A stretch of 32,410 bases of DNA, taken from Deltaproteobacteria bacterium. GTDB taxonomy: Bacteria; Desulfobacterota; Desulfuromonadia; Geobacterales; Pseudopelobacteraceae. The stretch spans positions 1 to 32,410 of the forward strand of contig JAJXUW010000012.1 in NCBI GenBank assembly GCA_021782545.1, read 5' to 3'. Positions 19,411 to 28,476 of the stretch are shown here, one piece after another. The notes under the pieces are model-generated. The model saw only the letters and a program-made list of their open reading frames with translations. It had not been told where the DNA came from and ran no database searches. Positions within the stretch are counted from its first letter, which is position 1; each line of letters starts with the position of its first letter. Position numbers and translations under genes: made by a program.

Positions 19411-19551
19411 CAGTACCTCTGTGGTGTGCTACTGCAGAAAGTCTGCTAAGATCATGTCCGGACGGTCTGCCGGCAGGTGGCAGCCGGTCGGAATATTACA
19501 GAAGTGTATGCCTCGGGTGCCGGTAACGTGACTTTACTAAAGGGGAGACAG

Positions 19552-19587
19552 GTGGTGGCCTGCAGGAAGAAGTATCCTGCGGGCTGA
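19552..19587 (+). CDS. Possible leader peptide before mreC (11 codons)
   Basis: A GTG at 19552 is preceded at good distance by AAAGGGGAG, the best ribosome site in the 183-base gap between gmhB and mreC. It opens a frame of eleven sense codons (VVACRKKYPAG) ending in TGA six bases before the mreC ATG. mreC itself has only a weak ribosome site. Translation of this frame could deliver ribosomes to mreC. There is no homology evidence, and a strong site by chance is possible. Confidence 0.25.
   Translation: MVACRKKYPAG
19559..19583 (+). promoter_or_regulatory. Hairpin just upstream of mreC
   Basis: An inverted repeat (GCAGGA at 19562-19567 and TCCTGC at 19575-19580) can extend to nine pairs including one G-U, with a seven-base loop. 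It ends about ten bases before the mreC start and lies inside the possible leader frame. No T run follows, so it is not a terminator. The rest of the 19411-19593 gap holds a TTGACA over the gmhB stop (no good -10 at 17 bases) and an extended -10-like TGCTAAGAT at 19444-19452. Confidence 0.4.
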
Positions 19588-19593
19588 TCGGTT

Positions 19594-20418
19594 ATGTTTG
19601 ATTTTTTACGGAAATATGCGCTCTCGCTTTTGATAGGGGTAGGCCTGTTGGCGGCCTTGATTTTTTATTCCCTCAACCTGCCGCATGCACGACAGGCCAA
19701 TTGGGTTGAACGTGGCGTTGGCGGGGCGCTGGCGCCGATATTGGAATCTATTTCACGTCTCGGTGCCCTGCCGGACCAGATCTGGCAGAATTATCTCGAT
19801 TTGCTGCATGTGCGGCAGGAGAATATCAGGCTGCGCGAGGATATTAAGACGCTCAACCAGTCTTTGGCTGCCGCAGGAGAGGCACTCCATGAGAATGACC
19901 GGCTGACGCGGCTGCTGGATATGCGTAAAACCGTGCATGAGCCGACGGTTGCCGCCTCTGTGATCGGGGAGGATGTTACCCCCTGGTTCCGGACGCTGAC
20001 GATTGATCGCGGTTCCTCCAGTGGCATTAGTGAGGGGATGCCGGTACTGGCCGCAGGCGGTGTGGTGGGCCAGACCATTAAGGTGACGTCAAACAGCAGC
20101 CGTGTGCTGCTTCTCACCGATCATGCCAGCGGTATTGCCGGTCTTATCCAGCGCTCCCGTGCCAGAGGGGTGGTAAAAGGCAAAGGGGAGTCGTTGTGTT
20201 CGCTCGAATTTGCGGTGCGCGAAGAAGATGTCACGGTGGGAGATCTGGTGGTTACCTCAGGGATTGGCGGGGTTTTTGACAAAGGACTGCCGATCGGTAC
20301 GGTCACCATGGTGAAAAAAGGGCAGTATGGTATTTTTCAGACCGTTACCATCAAGCCGGCTGTCAACACGGCGCACCTGGAAGAGGTGCTGGTGGTGTTG
20401 AAGGCCCCGCGAGGGTAG
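19594..20418 (+). CDS. mreC: Rod shape-determining protein MreC
   Basis: A periplasmic scaffold of the elongasome that links MreB/RodZ inside the cell to PBP2/RodA. The 274-aa protein has an N-terminal anchor (about 10-28), a coiled-coil stretch (about 65-110, rich in Leu, Glu, Arg and Gln), and the beta-barrel domain with the family stretches TIDRGSSSGISEGMPVLA, GVVGQ and LLTDHASGIAGL. It ends nine bases before mreD. The start ATG has a weak ribosome site and follows a hairpin. mreB, usually directly upstream, is not in this window. Confidence 0.95.
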   Translation: MFDFLRKYALSLLIGVGLLAALIFYSLNLPHARQANWVERGVGGALAPILESISRLGALPDQIWQNYLDLLHVRQENIRLREDIKTLNQSLAAAGEALHENDRLTRLLDMRKTVHEPTVAASVIGEDVTPWFRTLTIDRGSSSGISEGMPVLAAGGVVGQTIKVTSNSSRVLLLTDHASGIAGLIQRSRARGVVKGKGESLCSLEFAVREEDVTVGDLVVTSGIGGVFDKGLPIGTVTMVKKGQYGIFQTVTIKPAVNTAHLEEVLVVLKAPRG

Positions 20419-20427
20419 GTCCCGCGT

Positions 20428-20922
20428 ATGCGTCCATTCATCAAGGGGCTCCTTATCCTGCTGGCGGTTGTGACACTTCAGGCATCCGTACTGCCGTATT
20501 ACCTGGAACCTGCCTTCATACCTGATCTATTGCTGATCCTGATGGTTTATCTGACTTTGAGGACCTCCATCAGTACAAGTCTGCCTTCAGCCTATGGTCT
20601 TGGCCTGCTTAAAGATTGCTTGAGCGGCATGTACTTGGGGTTGAACGGTTTTTCTTTTCTGGTTGTCTATCTGGTACTGAAATCAGTTTCCGAACGGCTT
20701 TATGTCCAGAGCTGCCTTTTGTTCGTGCTGGCGGTATCTGCCGCAACCGCTGGTTCACTCGCGGTTAATCTGGTTTTGTTACTTGTCTTTTCGCAATCTC
20801 CAGGCCTAGTTACCTCTGCCATGCATCTCATTATCCCTCATCTGTTGATGAATGCCTTTGTTGCCTCGCTGGTGGCTTTTGTGCCCGAGTGCAACGCTCC
20901 CCCCAACCGGACGGCACTATGA
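20428..20922 (+). CDS. mreD: Rod shape-determining protein MreD
   Basis: A small polytopic inner-membrane partner of MreC. The 164-aa product is almost wholly hydrophobic, with about five membrane segments, and includes the PDLLLILMVYLTLR and GLLKDCLSGMYLGLNGFSFL stretches typical of MreD. Sequence conservation in this family is low, so position between mreC and mrdA is part of the evidence. Its last bases overlap the mrdA start (ATGA). Confidence 0.92.
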   Translation: MRPFIKGLLILLAVVTLQASVLPYYLEPAFIPDLLLILMVYLTLRTSISTSLPSAYGLGLLKDCLSGMYLGLNGFSFLVVYLVLKSVSERLYVQSCLLFVLAVSAATAGSLAVNLVLLLVFSQSPGLVTSAMHLIIPHLLMNAFVASLVAFVPECNAPPNRTAL

Positions 20923-22847
20923 TCAAGGAACAGCGCTATGTTCGGGAGACGGCCCAGCCCAAGCGACAGACGATACCACTGGCGATCGGTGCCATTGTTA
21001 TTTTCTGTCTGCTGATTTTACGGTTGTGGTACCTGCAGATACTATCCGTAGATCAGTACCGGGCCCTTTCCGAAAATAACCGGCTGCGTTTTCTGCCGGT
21101 GGCGGCATCGCGCGGGGCCATCATGGACCGCAATGGCGTTGTTATGGTGAGCAATCAGCCCTCCTACAGCCTGACGTTGATCCCTCAGGAGGTCAAGGAT
21201 GCCGGAGCGATGATGGATCATCTGGCGGCCTTGCTGGGGCTTGATCGGAATGACATGGAAGAGCGCTGGCAAAAGGCTCGGGGGCGTGCCCGTTACTATC
21301 CGGTGGTGATCGCCATCGGCCTTTCGCAGGATCAGGTAGAGATTGTCGAGGAGAATCATTTACGCCTTCCCGGGGTAGAGGTGGCCGTGAAGCCTACTCG
21401 GGAGTATAGGTTTCAGCAGTCCGCCGCGCACCTTTTGGGGTATATTGGTGAAATATCCGAAAAGGAACTGAGCAGTGAAGGGTATGCAGAGTACGACCCG
21501 GGCGATTATGTGGGGAAAAACGGTATCGAAAAGGCCTGGGAGCAGGAACTGCACGGTGTGGATGGTGGGCGTCAGCTGGAGGTTGACTCTCGTGGCCGCG
21601 TACTGCGGGTGCTGAGCGAGACGTATCCTGCCGCCGGTAACAGTCTGGTGCTGACTATTGATCAGCGTCTGCAGGAGGCTGCAGAGCGGGCGTTCGGCGA
21701 TCAGGCCGGTGCCGCGGTGGTAATGGATGTAAATACCGGAGAGATATTGGCTTTCGTCAGTAGTCCCACCTTTGACCCTGCCCTGTTTGCGGGCAAGATT
21801 CCTACCGACATCTGGGAAAAATACCTGAAGGACAAGCGGCATCCCCTACAGGACAAGGCACTGTCAGGTCAGTATCCTCCTGGCTCGACCTTCAAAATGA
21901 TCACCGCCTTGGCGGGGCTCGATGCAGGTCTGGTGAACGAATCCACTACGGTGAACTGCAACGGCACCTATGAGTTGGGTAGCAGTAAGTTCAGATGTTG
22001 GAATCGACACGGTCATGGCGTGGTGAACCTGCGGCGTTCCCTGAAGGAGTCGTGTGATGTCTATTTTTATCAACTCGGTGAACGGATGGGGATTGATCGG
22101 CTGGCGGCCATGTGCAGTCAGTTTAAACTTGGTGAGCCGATGGGGGTCGGTTTGCCGGGTGAGAAAAGGGGTCTGATCCCCACCTCCGCCTGGAAACTGA
22201 AGAGGTTCGGCAAGCATTGGCTCCCTGGCGATACGCCGCCTGCGGCTATTGGGCAGGGGTATGTGCTCATGACGCCGATTCAGTTGGTATCGATGGTCTC
22301 TACGGTTGCCAACGAGGGTACGGTCTACCGGCCTCACTTGGTAAAGCGAGTAGTCGATGCCGACGGCAAGGTCCTGCGAGAGTTTTCGCCCGAGATACTG
22401 GGACGCGTGGCTGTCAGCCACGCCAACTTTATGAAGGTTAAAGAGGGCTTGTATGCCGTGGTGAACGATTCTGGTGGTACCGGGGCGGCTGCGCGTCTGG
22501 GCGACCTGAAGGTAGCCGGCAAGACCGGCACTTCCCAGGTAGTGAAGATGGGAGTGGACCGCAAGCGGCAACTTCCCTATGAATATAAGGACCATGCGCT
22601 GTTTACCGCATTTGCCCCCTTTGACAAACCGGAGGTCGCCGTTGCGGTGGTTGTGGAACATGGCGGTGGTGGTGGTGCAGCTGCGGCGCCGATCGCCGGC
22701 AAGATCCTTCGCGTCTGGGCGGACCTCAAAAAACCGGTCCCGCAGCCGGTCCATCCCGCCAACACCAAGCTGGACGAACCGGGGCCTGCCGCCGTCATAC
22801 CAGAGCAACAGACTGAACCGGTGCCGGCAGAGGATAAGAGCCAATGA
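20919..22847 (+). CDS. mrdA: Penicillin-binding protein 2 (elongation transpeptidase)
   Basis: A class B PBP that cross-links peptidoglycan during cell elongation. The 642-aa protein has an N-terminal anchor (about 21-41) and a dimerisation/pedestal domain with RGAIMDRNG. The transpeptidase domain has the nucleophile Ser323 in STFK (323-326), SCD at 378-380 in the SxN place, and KTGT from 535. The start overlaps the mreD stop by four bases; an in-frame start 30 bases earlier would overlap mreD more. It overlaps rodA at its 3' end in the same way. A tail of about 35 residues after the catalytic domain is rich in Pro and Gln. Confidence 0.96.
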   Translation: MIKEQRYVRETAQPKRQTIPLAIGAIVIFCLLILRLWYLQILSVDQYRALSENNRLRFLPVAASRGAIMDRNGVVMVSNQPSYSLTLIPQEVKDAGAMMDHLAALLGLDRNDMEERWQKARGRARYYPVVIAIGLSQDQVEIVEENHLRLPGVEVAVKPTREYRFQQSAAHLLGYIGEISEKELSSEGYAEYDPGDYVGKNGIEKAWEQELHGVDGGRQLEVDSRGRVLRVLSETYPAAGNSLVLTIDQRLQEAAERAFGDQAGAAVVMDVNTGEILAFVSSPTFDPALFAGKIPTDIWEKYLKDKRHPLQDKALSGQYPPGSTFKMITALAGLDAGLVNESTTVNCNGTYELGSSKFRCWNRHGHGVVNLRRSLKESCDVYFYQLGERMGIDRLAAMCSQFKLGEPMGVGLPGEKRGLIPTSAWKLKRFGKHWLPGDTPPAAIGQGYVLMTPIQLVSMVSTVANEGTVYRPHLVKRVVDADGKVLREFSPEILGRVAVSHANFMKVKEGLYAVVNDSGGTGAAARLGDLKVAGKTGTSQVVKMGVDRKRQLPYEYKDHALFTAFAPFDKPEVAVAVVVEHGGGGGAAAAPIAGKILRVWADLKKPVPQPVHPANTKLDEPGPAAVIPEQQTEPVPAEDKSQ

Positions 22848-23944
22848 TCGACCGACGTCTGGTAACGAACTTTGATTGGACCCTGCTCGGGATAGTCATG
22901 ACGATCAGCCTGCTGGGTGTTATGAACATCTATAGCGCCTCGGCGTCGTATACGGTGGTTGGGGCGCCTTATTATATCAAGCAGATGAACTGGCTGGCCT
23001 TCGGATTGATCATCACAATTGTGATCTGCAGTGTGGATTACCACCTGCTCGAGGATGTGGCTTACTGGTTCTACGTCGGTCTGCTGATTCTGCTGCTGTT
23101 GGTCCTTGTCGTGGGTAAAAAAAGCCTGGGGGCGACCCGTTGGCTGGATCTGGGGGTGTTTACGATTCAGCCCTCGGAGTTGATGAAAATCGGCATTATT
23201 CTCGCTTTTGCCCGGTTTTTTAACAACTATCACGCCTTGGGAGGCCTTAGCGTCCGGGATATGCTGTATCCGCTCGTCCTGTTGGGGGCGCCGACTCTTT
23301 TGATCATGAAACAGCCCGACCTGGGCACCTCCGTTTTGGTCGTCCTGATCGCTTCTTCCATGTCCCTGTTTATCGGAATGCGCTGGTCGACACTGGTCAG
23401 CTTTGTCCTTGTCACGGTACCGCTTACCTGGGTTGGCTGGAATCACTTCCTGAAGCCGTACCAGAAAAACCGTGTACTTGATTTCCTCAATCCAGAGCGG
23501 TCCCGCCTCGGCAGTGGCTATCATATTATCCAGAGCAAGATCGCGGTGGGGTCGGGAGGGTTTTGGGGCAAGGGGTTTGTTAAGGGGACCCAGGCCCAGC
23601 TGCGCTTTCTGCCGGAGCAGCATACCGATTTTGCGTTCTCGGTGTATGCCGAGGAATGGGGCTTTTTGGGGACCTTGGTGCTTATTGCGCTGTACATTTC
23701 ACTGATTTTGTGGGGGCTGACCATCGCCCGACGTTGCAATGATCGTTTTGGGGCCCTGCTGGCGGTGGGGGTAACGGCCATGCTGTTCTGGCATACGGTG
23801 ATTAACATAGGCATGGTTATCGGTCTGTTTCCGGTGGTGGGGGTGCCGTTGCCCTTTTTTTCCTACGGCGGCACCTCCATGATCTCCTTCATGGTGGGAA
23901 TTGGCATCCTGCAAAACATAAGCATGCGGAAATTCATGTTCTGA
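22844..23944 (+). CDS. rodA: Rod shape-determining protein RodA (peptidoglycan glycosyltransferase)
   Basis: A SEDS-family glycosyltransferase that polymerises lipid II with PBP2. The 366-aa polytopic protein has about ten membrane segments and family motifs WLDLGVFTIQPSE, KQPDLGTS, and near the C-terminus the catalytic loop stretch LPEQHTDFAFSVYAEEWGFLG followed by GVPLPFFSYGGTS. The start overlaps the mrdA stop (ATGA). No terminator is visible directly after it. Confidence 0.96.
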   Translation: MIDRRLVTNFDWTLLGIVMTISLLGVMNIYSASASYTVVGAPYYIKQMNWLAFGLIITIVICSVDYHLLEDVAYWFYVGLLILLLLVLVVGKKSLGATRWLDLGVFTIQPSELMKIGIILAFARFFNNYHALGGLSVRDMLYPLVLLGAPTLLIMKQPDLGTSVLVVLIASSMSLFIGMRWSTLVSFVLVTVPLTWVGWNHFLKPYQKNRVLDFLNPERSRLGSGYHIIQSKIAVGSGGFWGKGFVKGTQAQLRFLPEQHTDFAFSVYAEEWGFLGTLVLIALYISLILWGLTIARRCNDRFGALLAVGVTAMLFWHTVINIGMVIGLFPVVGVPLPFFSYGGTSMISFMVGIGILQNISMRKFMF

Positions 23945-23981
23945 TTTCCGGCAGCAGATGCCTCAAAAGATACGTTGATTT

Positions 23982-24009
23982 TTGGAAACTCAAATGATAT
24001 TTTTATAAC
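23982..24009 (+). promoter_or_regulatory. Candidate promoter for the small exported protein
   Basis: TTGGAA and TATAAC are separated by 16 bases in an AT-rich patch after rodA. An alternative pair is TTGATT with TATTTT at 17 bases. Either gives a leader of roughly 90-100 bases before the ATG at 24108. Confidence 0.5.
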
Positions 24010-24018
24010 AAATTAAAT

Positions 24019-24036
24019 GCATGTTTAACGACATGC
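24019..24036 (+). repeat. Perfect inverted repeat in the leader, possible operator
   Basis: GCATGT and ACATGC are separated by six bases directly after the candidate -10. The position, at or just past the expected transcription start, suits a repressor site or a 5' hairpin. A second short inverted repeat, GGGGC/GCCCC, lies at 24068-24081. I do not recognise either. Confidence 0.4.
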
Positions 24037-24107
24037 TCCGCGGCCATCACAAGCCATCACCACAACCGGGGCCCGTGCCCCACACCCAGAAAGGAGTCAT
24101 CAGTACC

Positions 24108-24407
24108 ATGAAGAAGCTCGTATCTGTTGTCGCCACTGTTGCTATCCTCGCCGTCGCCTCTTTCGCATTTGCTGCCACTATGCGGGGGCCCATCTCCAAA
24201 ATTGTCAAGAATACCGACGGTACCTACACGGTGACCGTCCAGGATAGCGCCTCCGGTAAAAGCGTTGTACTGCAGATTAGCGACTCCCTGACCGTCAACA
24301 AGCTGAACGACCACCGGATCGTGAACGGTGACGATGTGAAGGTGAAGTATGAGCAAAAGGGCGGCAAGAACATCAGTGAGAAGTTCCTCAAGTCCGCCGG
24401 CTGCTAA
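24108..24407 (+). CDS. Small exported protein ending in a lone cysteine
   Basis: I do not recognise a named family. An ATG with AAAGGAG about 11 bases upstream gives 99 aa; the ORF can open earlier (24021), but that part is low-complexity and lacks a ribosome site. The first 23 or so residues are a clear Sec signal peptide (Lys-Lys, hydrophobic core, AFA-AT cleavage region). The mature part of about 76 residues looks like a small beta domain (alternating polar and hydrophobic residues in GTYTVTVQD and SVVLQIS), then DDVKVKYEQKGGK and a final KSAGC. The only cysteine is the second half of that ending, at the very C-terminus. It is a single-gene unit with its own promoter and terminator; probably periplasmic, function unknown. 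Confidence 0.85.
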   Translation: MKKLVSVVATVAILAVASFAFAATMRGPISKIVKNTDGTYTVTVQDSASGKSVVLQISDSLTVNKLNDHRIVNGDDVKVKYEQKGGKNISEKFLKSAGC

Positions 24408-24432
24408 TCACTGAAGTTACAACCGGTATCTC

Positions 24433-24466
24433 GCAGCGCACCCAACCAGGTGCGCTGCTTTTTTTT
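24433..24466 (+). terminator. Strong Rho-independent terminator
   Basis: A perfect ten-pair stem (24433-24442 with 24449-24458) with a six-base loop is followed by eight T. It ends the small exported protein gene and separates it from secA. Confidence 0.93.
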
Positions 24467-24524
24467 GAGCTTAGAAATTTTGATAATGCCGAACGTTATA
24501 CGGCCCTGTCGATACCCTTTTCAG

Positions 24525-24553
24525 TTGAGCAGTGGCGCCTTTCGTGGTATCTT
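24525..24553 (+). promoter_or_regulatory. Sigma-70-type promoter for secA
   Basis: TTGAGC and TATCTT are separated by 17 bases. They sit between the preceding terminator and secA, giving a leader of about 25 bases. There is no SecM-like arrest ORF upstream. Confidence 0.6.
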
Positions 24554-24585
24554 TTACTGCTTTTTAATTCAGATCGGAGAAGCAG

Positions 24586-27282
24586 ATGATCAGTTCCCTT
24601 ATCAAAAAGGTGATAGGCAGCAAAAACGAACGTGAGCTTAAGCGGCTCTGGCCGATTGTAGATAAGATTAATCAATTGGAACCGTCCATGCAGGCCCTTT
24701 CCGACGACCAGCTGCGTGCCAAGACCCCCGAGCTTAAGGAGCGTCACCGAAACGGCGAGTCGTTGGATGCCCTGTTGCCTGAGGCGTTTGCCGTCTGTCG
24801 AGAGGGGGGACGGCGTGCTTTGGGGATGCGGCATTTTGATGTCCAGCTGATCGGCGGTATGGTGCTGCATGCCGGTAAGATCTCCGAGATGAAAACCGGG
24901 GAGGGCAAGACCCTGGTGGCCACCTTGCCGGCATACCTGAACGCCATTTCCGGCCTGGGGGTGCATGTGGTTACGGTCAACGACTACCTGGCCAAGCGGG
25001 ATTCGGAGTGGATGGGCCAGCTGTATCGTTTTCTGGGGCTTGAAGTGGGGGTGATCGTCCATGGTCTGGATGATGAGCAGCGCCGGAGCAATTACGCCGC
25101 CGATATTACCTACGGTACCAATAACGAGTTCGGTTTTGATTATCTGCGCGACAATATGAAATTTTCGCTGGACGACTATGTCCAGCGCGGCTTCAACTTC
25201 GCCATTGTCGACGAGGTGGACTCGATCTTGATTGACGAGGCCCGGACACCGTTGATCATCTCCGGTCCCACCGAGGAGTCCACCGACAAGTACTACACAA
25301 TCAACCGGATCATTCCGCTGCTGGAGAAGGGGGAGGCCAAGGAGATCGAGGCCAATACCCTGTCAGGTAAACGGAAGAGCTACACCGGTGATTACACCAT
25401 CGATGAGAAGGCCAAAAGTGCCAACCTGACCGAACAGGGCATCTCCAAGGTGGAGAAATTGCTCAAGATCGAGAACCTGTTTGACCCGCGCAACATTGAG
25501 ATCCTGCACCATGTCAACCAGGCCTTGCTGGCCCATGCCATGTACCGTCGGGATGTCGAGTATGTCGTCAAGGACGGCGAGGTGATCATTGTCGACGAGT
25601 TTACCGGCCGGCTCATGCCGGGACGGCGGTGGTCCGATGGCCTGCACCAGGCGGTAGAGGCCAAGGAAGGGGTGCAGATCGAGAGTGAGAACCAGACCCT
25701 GGCCACCATCACCTTCCAGAATTATTTCAGGATGTATCAGAAGCTGTCCGGCATGACCGGTACCGCTGACACCGAGGCCGAAGAGTTCCACAAGATCTAC
25801 AAGCTTGAGGTGGTGGTGATCCCCACCAACCGGCCGCTGTTGCGTCCCGATTATCCGGATGTGATCTACAAGACCGAGAAGGAGAAGTTCGACGCGGTTA
25901 TCCAAGATATCAAGGAACATTACGAAAAAGGCCAGCCGTGTCTGGTGGGCACCATTTCCATTGAAAAGTCCGAGGTGCTGTCCGAGTTGTTGCGCAAACA
26001 GGGGGTCCCGCACTTCGTACTGAACGCAAAACAGCACGAAAGGGAGGCCGAGATCGTGGCTCAGGCCGGTCGCAAGGGGGGCATTACCATCGCCACCAAC
26101 ATGGCCGGCCGTGGAACCGACATCCTGCTGGGTGGTAATCCCGACGGCCTGTTGCGCCAATGGAAACTGGACAACCCTGATGCCACTGAGGAGGAGCTCG
26201 CCTCACAGAGCAAACAGTTTAAATCCCAGTGCGCAAAGGAACACGACGAGGTGGTGGCTCTGGGGGGGCTGCACATCATCGGTACCGAACGGCACGAATC
26301 CCGCCGGATAGACAACCAGTTGCGGGGACGTTCCGGTCGCCAGGGCGACCCCGGTTCTTCCCGTTTTTATCTCTCGCTGCAGGATGATCTGCTACGCATC
26401 TTCGGCTCCGAGCGGGTTGCCAAGATCATGGATTTCCTCAAGATCGAAGAGGGCGAGGCCATTACCCACGGTATGATCTCGAAGTCGATCGAGAACGCCC
26501 AGAAAAAGGTGGAGGCCCATAACTTCGAGATCCGTAAGCATCTGATCGACTATGACGATGTCATGAACAAACAGCGCGAGGTTATCTACACGCAGCGCCG
26601 TGAGATATTGGCCGGTCAGGATATCCGTGACAGTTTCATGGAGATGCTGGACGACACCATAGCCGATATTGTCAATAGCTACGCCTACGATAAATCATCA
26701 CCGCTCGATTGGGATTGGGAGGCCCTGGTTGAGACCGTACTGCGGTGCTTTTCGTTGCAACTTGAGCTGTCCGACGAGATGATAGCGCGGATCAACGCAG
26801 ACACTCTGCGCGACCTGTTGCAGGAACAGTCTCATGGCATCATCAGCCGCAAGGCGGAAGAGTTAGGCGATGAGTTGATGGATCATCTGATCCGCGTGGT
26901 GATGCTGCAGGCGATTGACATCCACTGGAAGGACCACCTGCTGAACATTGACCATCTTAAAGAAGGGATCGGTCTGCGTGGGTACGGTCAGAAGGATCCA
27001 AAACAGGAGTACAAGAAAGAGGCCTTCCAGCTGTTCATGGAGATGATTATCCGCATCCGTGAGGAGACGGTCGAGAAGGTCTTCTGGGTGCAGATCGAAC
27101 GTGAAGAGGATGTCGACGAGTTGGAAGTGGAACAGGTGGAGAAGAGCCGCAAGCTGGTTCAGAATATCACCTCGATCGACCAACAGGCCAACGAACCGCT
27201 CAAAAGCCCCAAGGCTGCTGGCCGTAATGATCCATGCCCCTGCGGGAGCGGCAAAAAATACAAGAAATGCTGCGGTAAATAG
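24586..27282 (+). CDS. secA: Preprotein translocase ATPase SecA
   Basis: The motor that drives preproteins through SecYEG. The 898-aa length is normal. Walker A MKTGEGKT is at 102-109, the Walker B DEVD is at 209-212, [10 protein letters not shown] and the arginine-finger region [12 protein letters not shown] are in the second helicase domain, and the helical scaffold and wing domains follow. The C-terminus keeps the zinc-binding SEC-C motif [13 protein letters not shown] (from Cys884), which binds SecB and lipid. GGAGAAG stands just before the ATG. argJ starts two bases after the stop, so the two may be co-translated. Confidence 0.98.
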   Translation: MISSLIKKVIGSKNERELKRLWPIVDKINQLEPSMQALSDDQLRAKTPELKERHRNGESLDALLPEAFAVCREGGRRALGMRHFDVQLIGGMVLHAGKISEMKTGEGKTLVATLPAYLNAISGLGVHVVTVNDYLAKRDSEWMGQLYRFLGLEVGVIVHGLDDEQRRSNYAADITYGTNNEFGFDYLRDNMKFSLDDYVQRGFNFAIVDEVDSILIDEARTPLIISGPTEESTDKYYTINRIIPLLEKGEAKEIEANTLSGKRKSYTGDYTIDEKAKSANLTEQGISKVEKLLKIENLFDPRNIEILHHVNQALLAHAMYRRDVEYVVKDGEVIIVDEFTGRLMPGRRWSDGLHQAVEAKEGVQIESENQTLATITFQNYFRMYQKLSGMTGTADTEAEEFHKIYKLEVVVIPTNRPLLRPDYPDVIYKTEKEKFDAVIQDIKEHYEKGQPCLVGTISIEKSEVLSELLRKQGVPHFVLNAKQHEREAEIVAQAGRKGGITIATNMAGRGTDILLGGNPDGLLRQWKLDNPDATEEELASQSKQFKSQCAKEHDEVVALGGLHIIGTERHESRRIDNQLRGRSGRQGDPGSSRFYLSLQDDLLRIFGSERVAKIMDFLKIEEGEAITHGMISKSIENAQKKVEAHNFEIRKHLIDYDDVMNKQREVIYTQRREILAGQDIRDSFMEMLDDTIADIVNSYAYDKSSPLDWDWEALVETVLRCFSLQLELSDEMIARINADTLRDLLQEQSHGIISRKAEELGDELMDHLIRVVMLQAIDIHWKDHLLNIDHLKEGIGLRGYGQKDPKQEYKKEAFQLFMEMIIRIREETVEKVFWVQIEREEDVDELEVEQVEKSRKLVQNITSIDQQANEPLKSPKAAGRNDPCPCGSGKKYKKCCGK

Positions 27283-27284
27283 TC

Positions 27285-28466
27285 ATGTCGCTTAAAGGCT
27301 TCCAATTTTCCGTGGTTGAGGCGGCCGTCAAGAAGCCGGGGCGTAAGGACCTGGCCTTGATCTGGTCAGATACTCCCGCTGTCGCGGCGGCAGTATTCAC
27401 CACCAATGCGGTCAAGGCTGCACCGGTCTTGCTTTCCATGGAGCGGATCGCCGGTGGCCGCGCCCAGGCCCTGGTGGTGAACAGCGGTAACGCCAACGCC
27501 TGCACCGGCAGTCAGGGGATGGCCGATGCCCGTGAGGTCACCCGCCTGGTGGCGGAAGGGCTGGGGATCGATGAACATCTGGTGCAGGTCTGTTCAACCG
27601 GTGTGATCGGTGTGCCGCTTCCCATGGGACGCATGCGGGGGGCATTGCCCGGATTGCTGGCCGGACGGGGCAACGCCACGCTGGATGATCTGGCCAGTGC
27701 CATCATGACGACGGACACCTTCCCCAAGACGAGCATCCGTGAGGGGCAGATTGGCGGATGCAGCTATACCGTGGTTGGCACCGCCAAGGGGGCCGGCATG
27801 ATTATGCCCAATATGGCAACCATGCTGGCTTATGTGTTAACCGATGCTGCCGTGGACCCCGAGTGGCTGAATGGTCTGTTTCGAGCTGCGGTTGACCGTT
27901 CTTTCAATGCCATCACCATCGATGGTGACACTTCCACCAACGACACCTGTCTGCTCATGGCCAACGGAGCCGCCGGCAATCAGCAGATCGGCCCGGACAG
28001 TCCGGATGCCGGAGCTTTTGCCGCCGTGCTGGATGATGTCCTGCTGGATTTGGCCAAGCAGATTGTGAAGGATGGGGAAGGGGCCACCAAGTTTGTGGAG
28101 ATTTGCATAACCGGTGCGGCTGATGACGCCGATGCCAAACGGGTAGCCCTGGCCGTAGCAAATTCCAGTCTGGTCAAGACCGCCTTTTATGGGCAGGATG
28201 CCAACTGGGGCCGGATCTTCTGTGCCGTTGGCTACTCGGGCGCCCAGGTGGACCCCAACCGCCTTTCGCTCTGGTTTGATGATGTCTGTATGGCCAAGCA
28301 TGGCGTCTTTGCCGGTGGTGATGCCGAGACACAGGGAACGGCTGTGCTCAAGCAGAAAGAGTTGCGGGTAACCGTTGATCTGGGACTGGGGGGCGGCCAG
28401 GCGACGGTGTATACTTCTGACCTCTCCCATGAATACGTCTCGATTAACGCCGACTATAGGACCTGA
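27285..28466 (+). CDS. argJ: Ornithine acetyltransferase / N-acetylglutamate synthase ArgJ
   Basis: Moves the acetyl group from N-acetylornithine to glutamate in the cyclic arginine pathway; many members also make N-acetylglutamate from acetyl-CoA. The 393-aa precursor contains the self-cleavage motif KGAGMIMPNMATML: cleavage between Ala178 and Thr179 gives the alpha and beta chains with Thr179 as nucleophile. Other family stretches are VNSGNANACTG, STGVIG, and GDTSTNDT. Whether it has both activities cannot be told from sequence. It lies two bases after secA, and a DUF2914-like gene follows after ten bases. Confidence 0.95.
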   Translation: MSLKGFQFSVVEAAVKKPGRKDLALIWSDTPAVAAAVFTTNAVKAAPVLLSMERIAGGRAQALVVNSGNANACTGSQGMADAREVTRLVAEGLGIDEHLVQVCSTGVIGVPLPMGRMRGALPGLLAGRGNATLDDLASAIMTTDTFPKTSIREGQIGGCSYTVVGTAKGAGMIMPNMATMLAYVLTDAAVDPEWLNGLFRAAVDRSFNAITIDGDTSTNDTCLLMANGAAGNQQIGPDSPDAGAFAAVLDDVLLDLAKQIVKDGEGATKFVEICITGAADDADAKRVALAVANSSLVKTAFYGQDANWGRIFCAVGYSGAQVDPNRLSLWFDDVCMAKHGVFAGGDAETQGTAVLKQKELRVTVDLGLGGGQATVYTSDLSHEYVSINADYRT

Positions 28467-28476
28467 GGAGGCCTTC

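Noticed and set aside
19464-19491. GC-rich repeats around CTGCCGGCAG after gmhB, considered as a terminator or riboswitch
   Set aside because: Several weak alternative pairings are possible, no T tract follows, and I could match no known riboswitch core.
24019-24107. Leader of the small exported protein, considered as a GEMM-type (cyclic dinucleotide) riboswitch, which are common in Geobacter
   Set aside because: The conserved GEMM core is not present; only a six-pair hairpin and a short GGGGC/GCCCC stem are seen.
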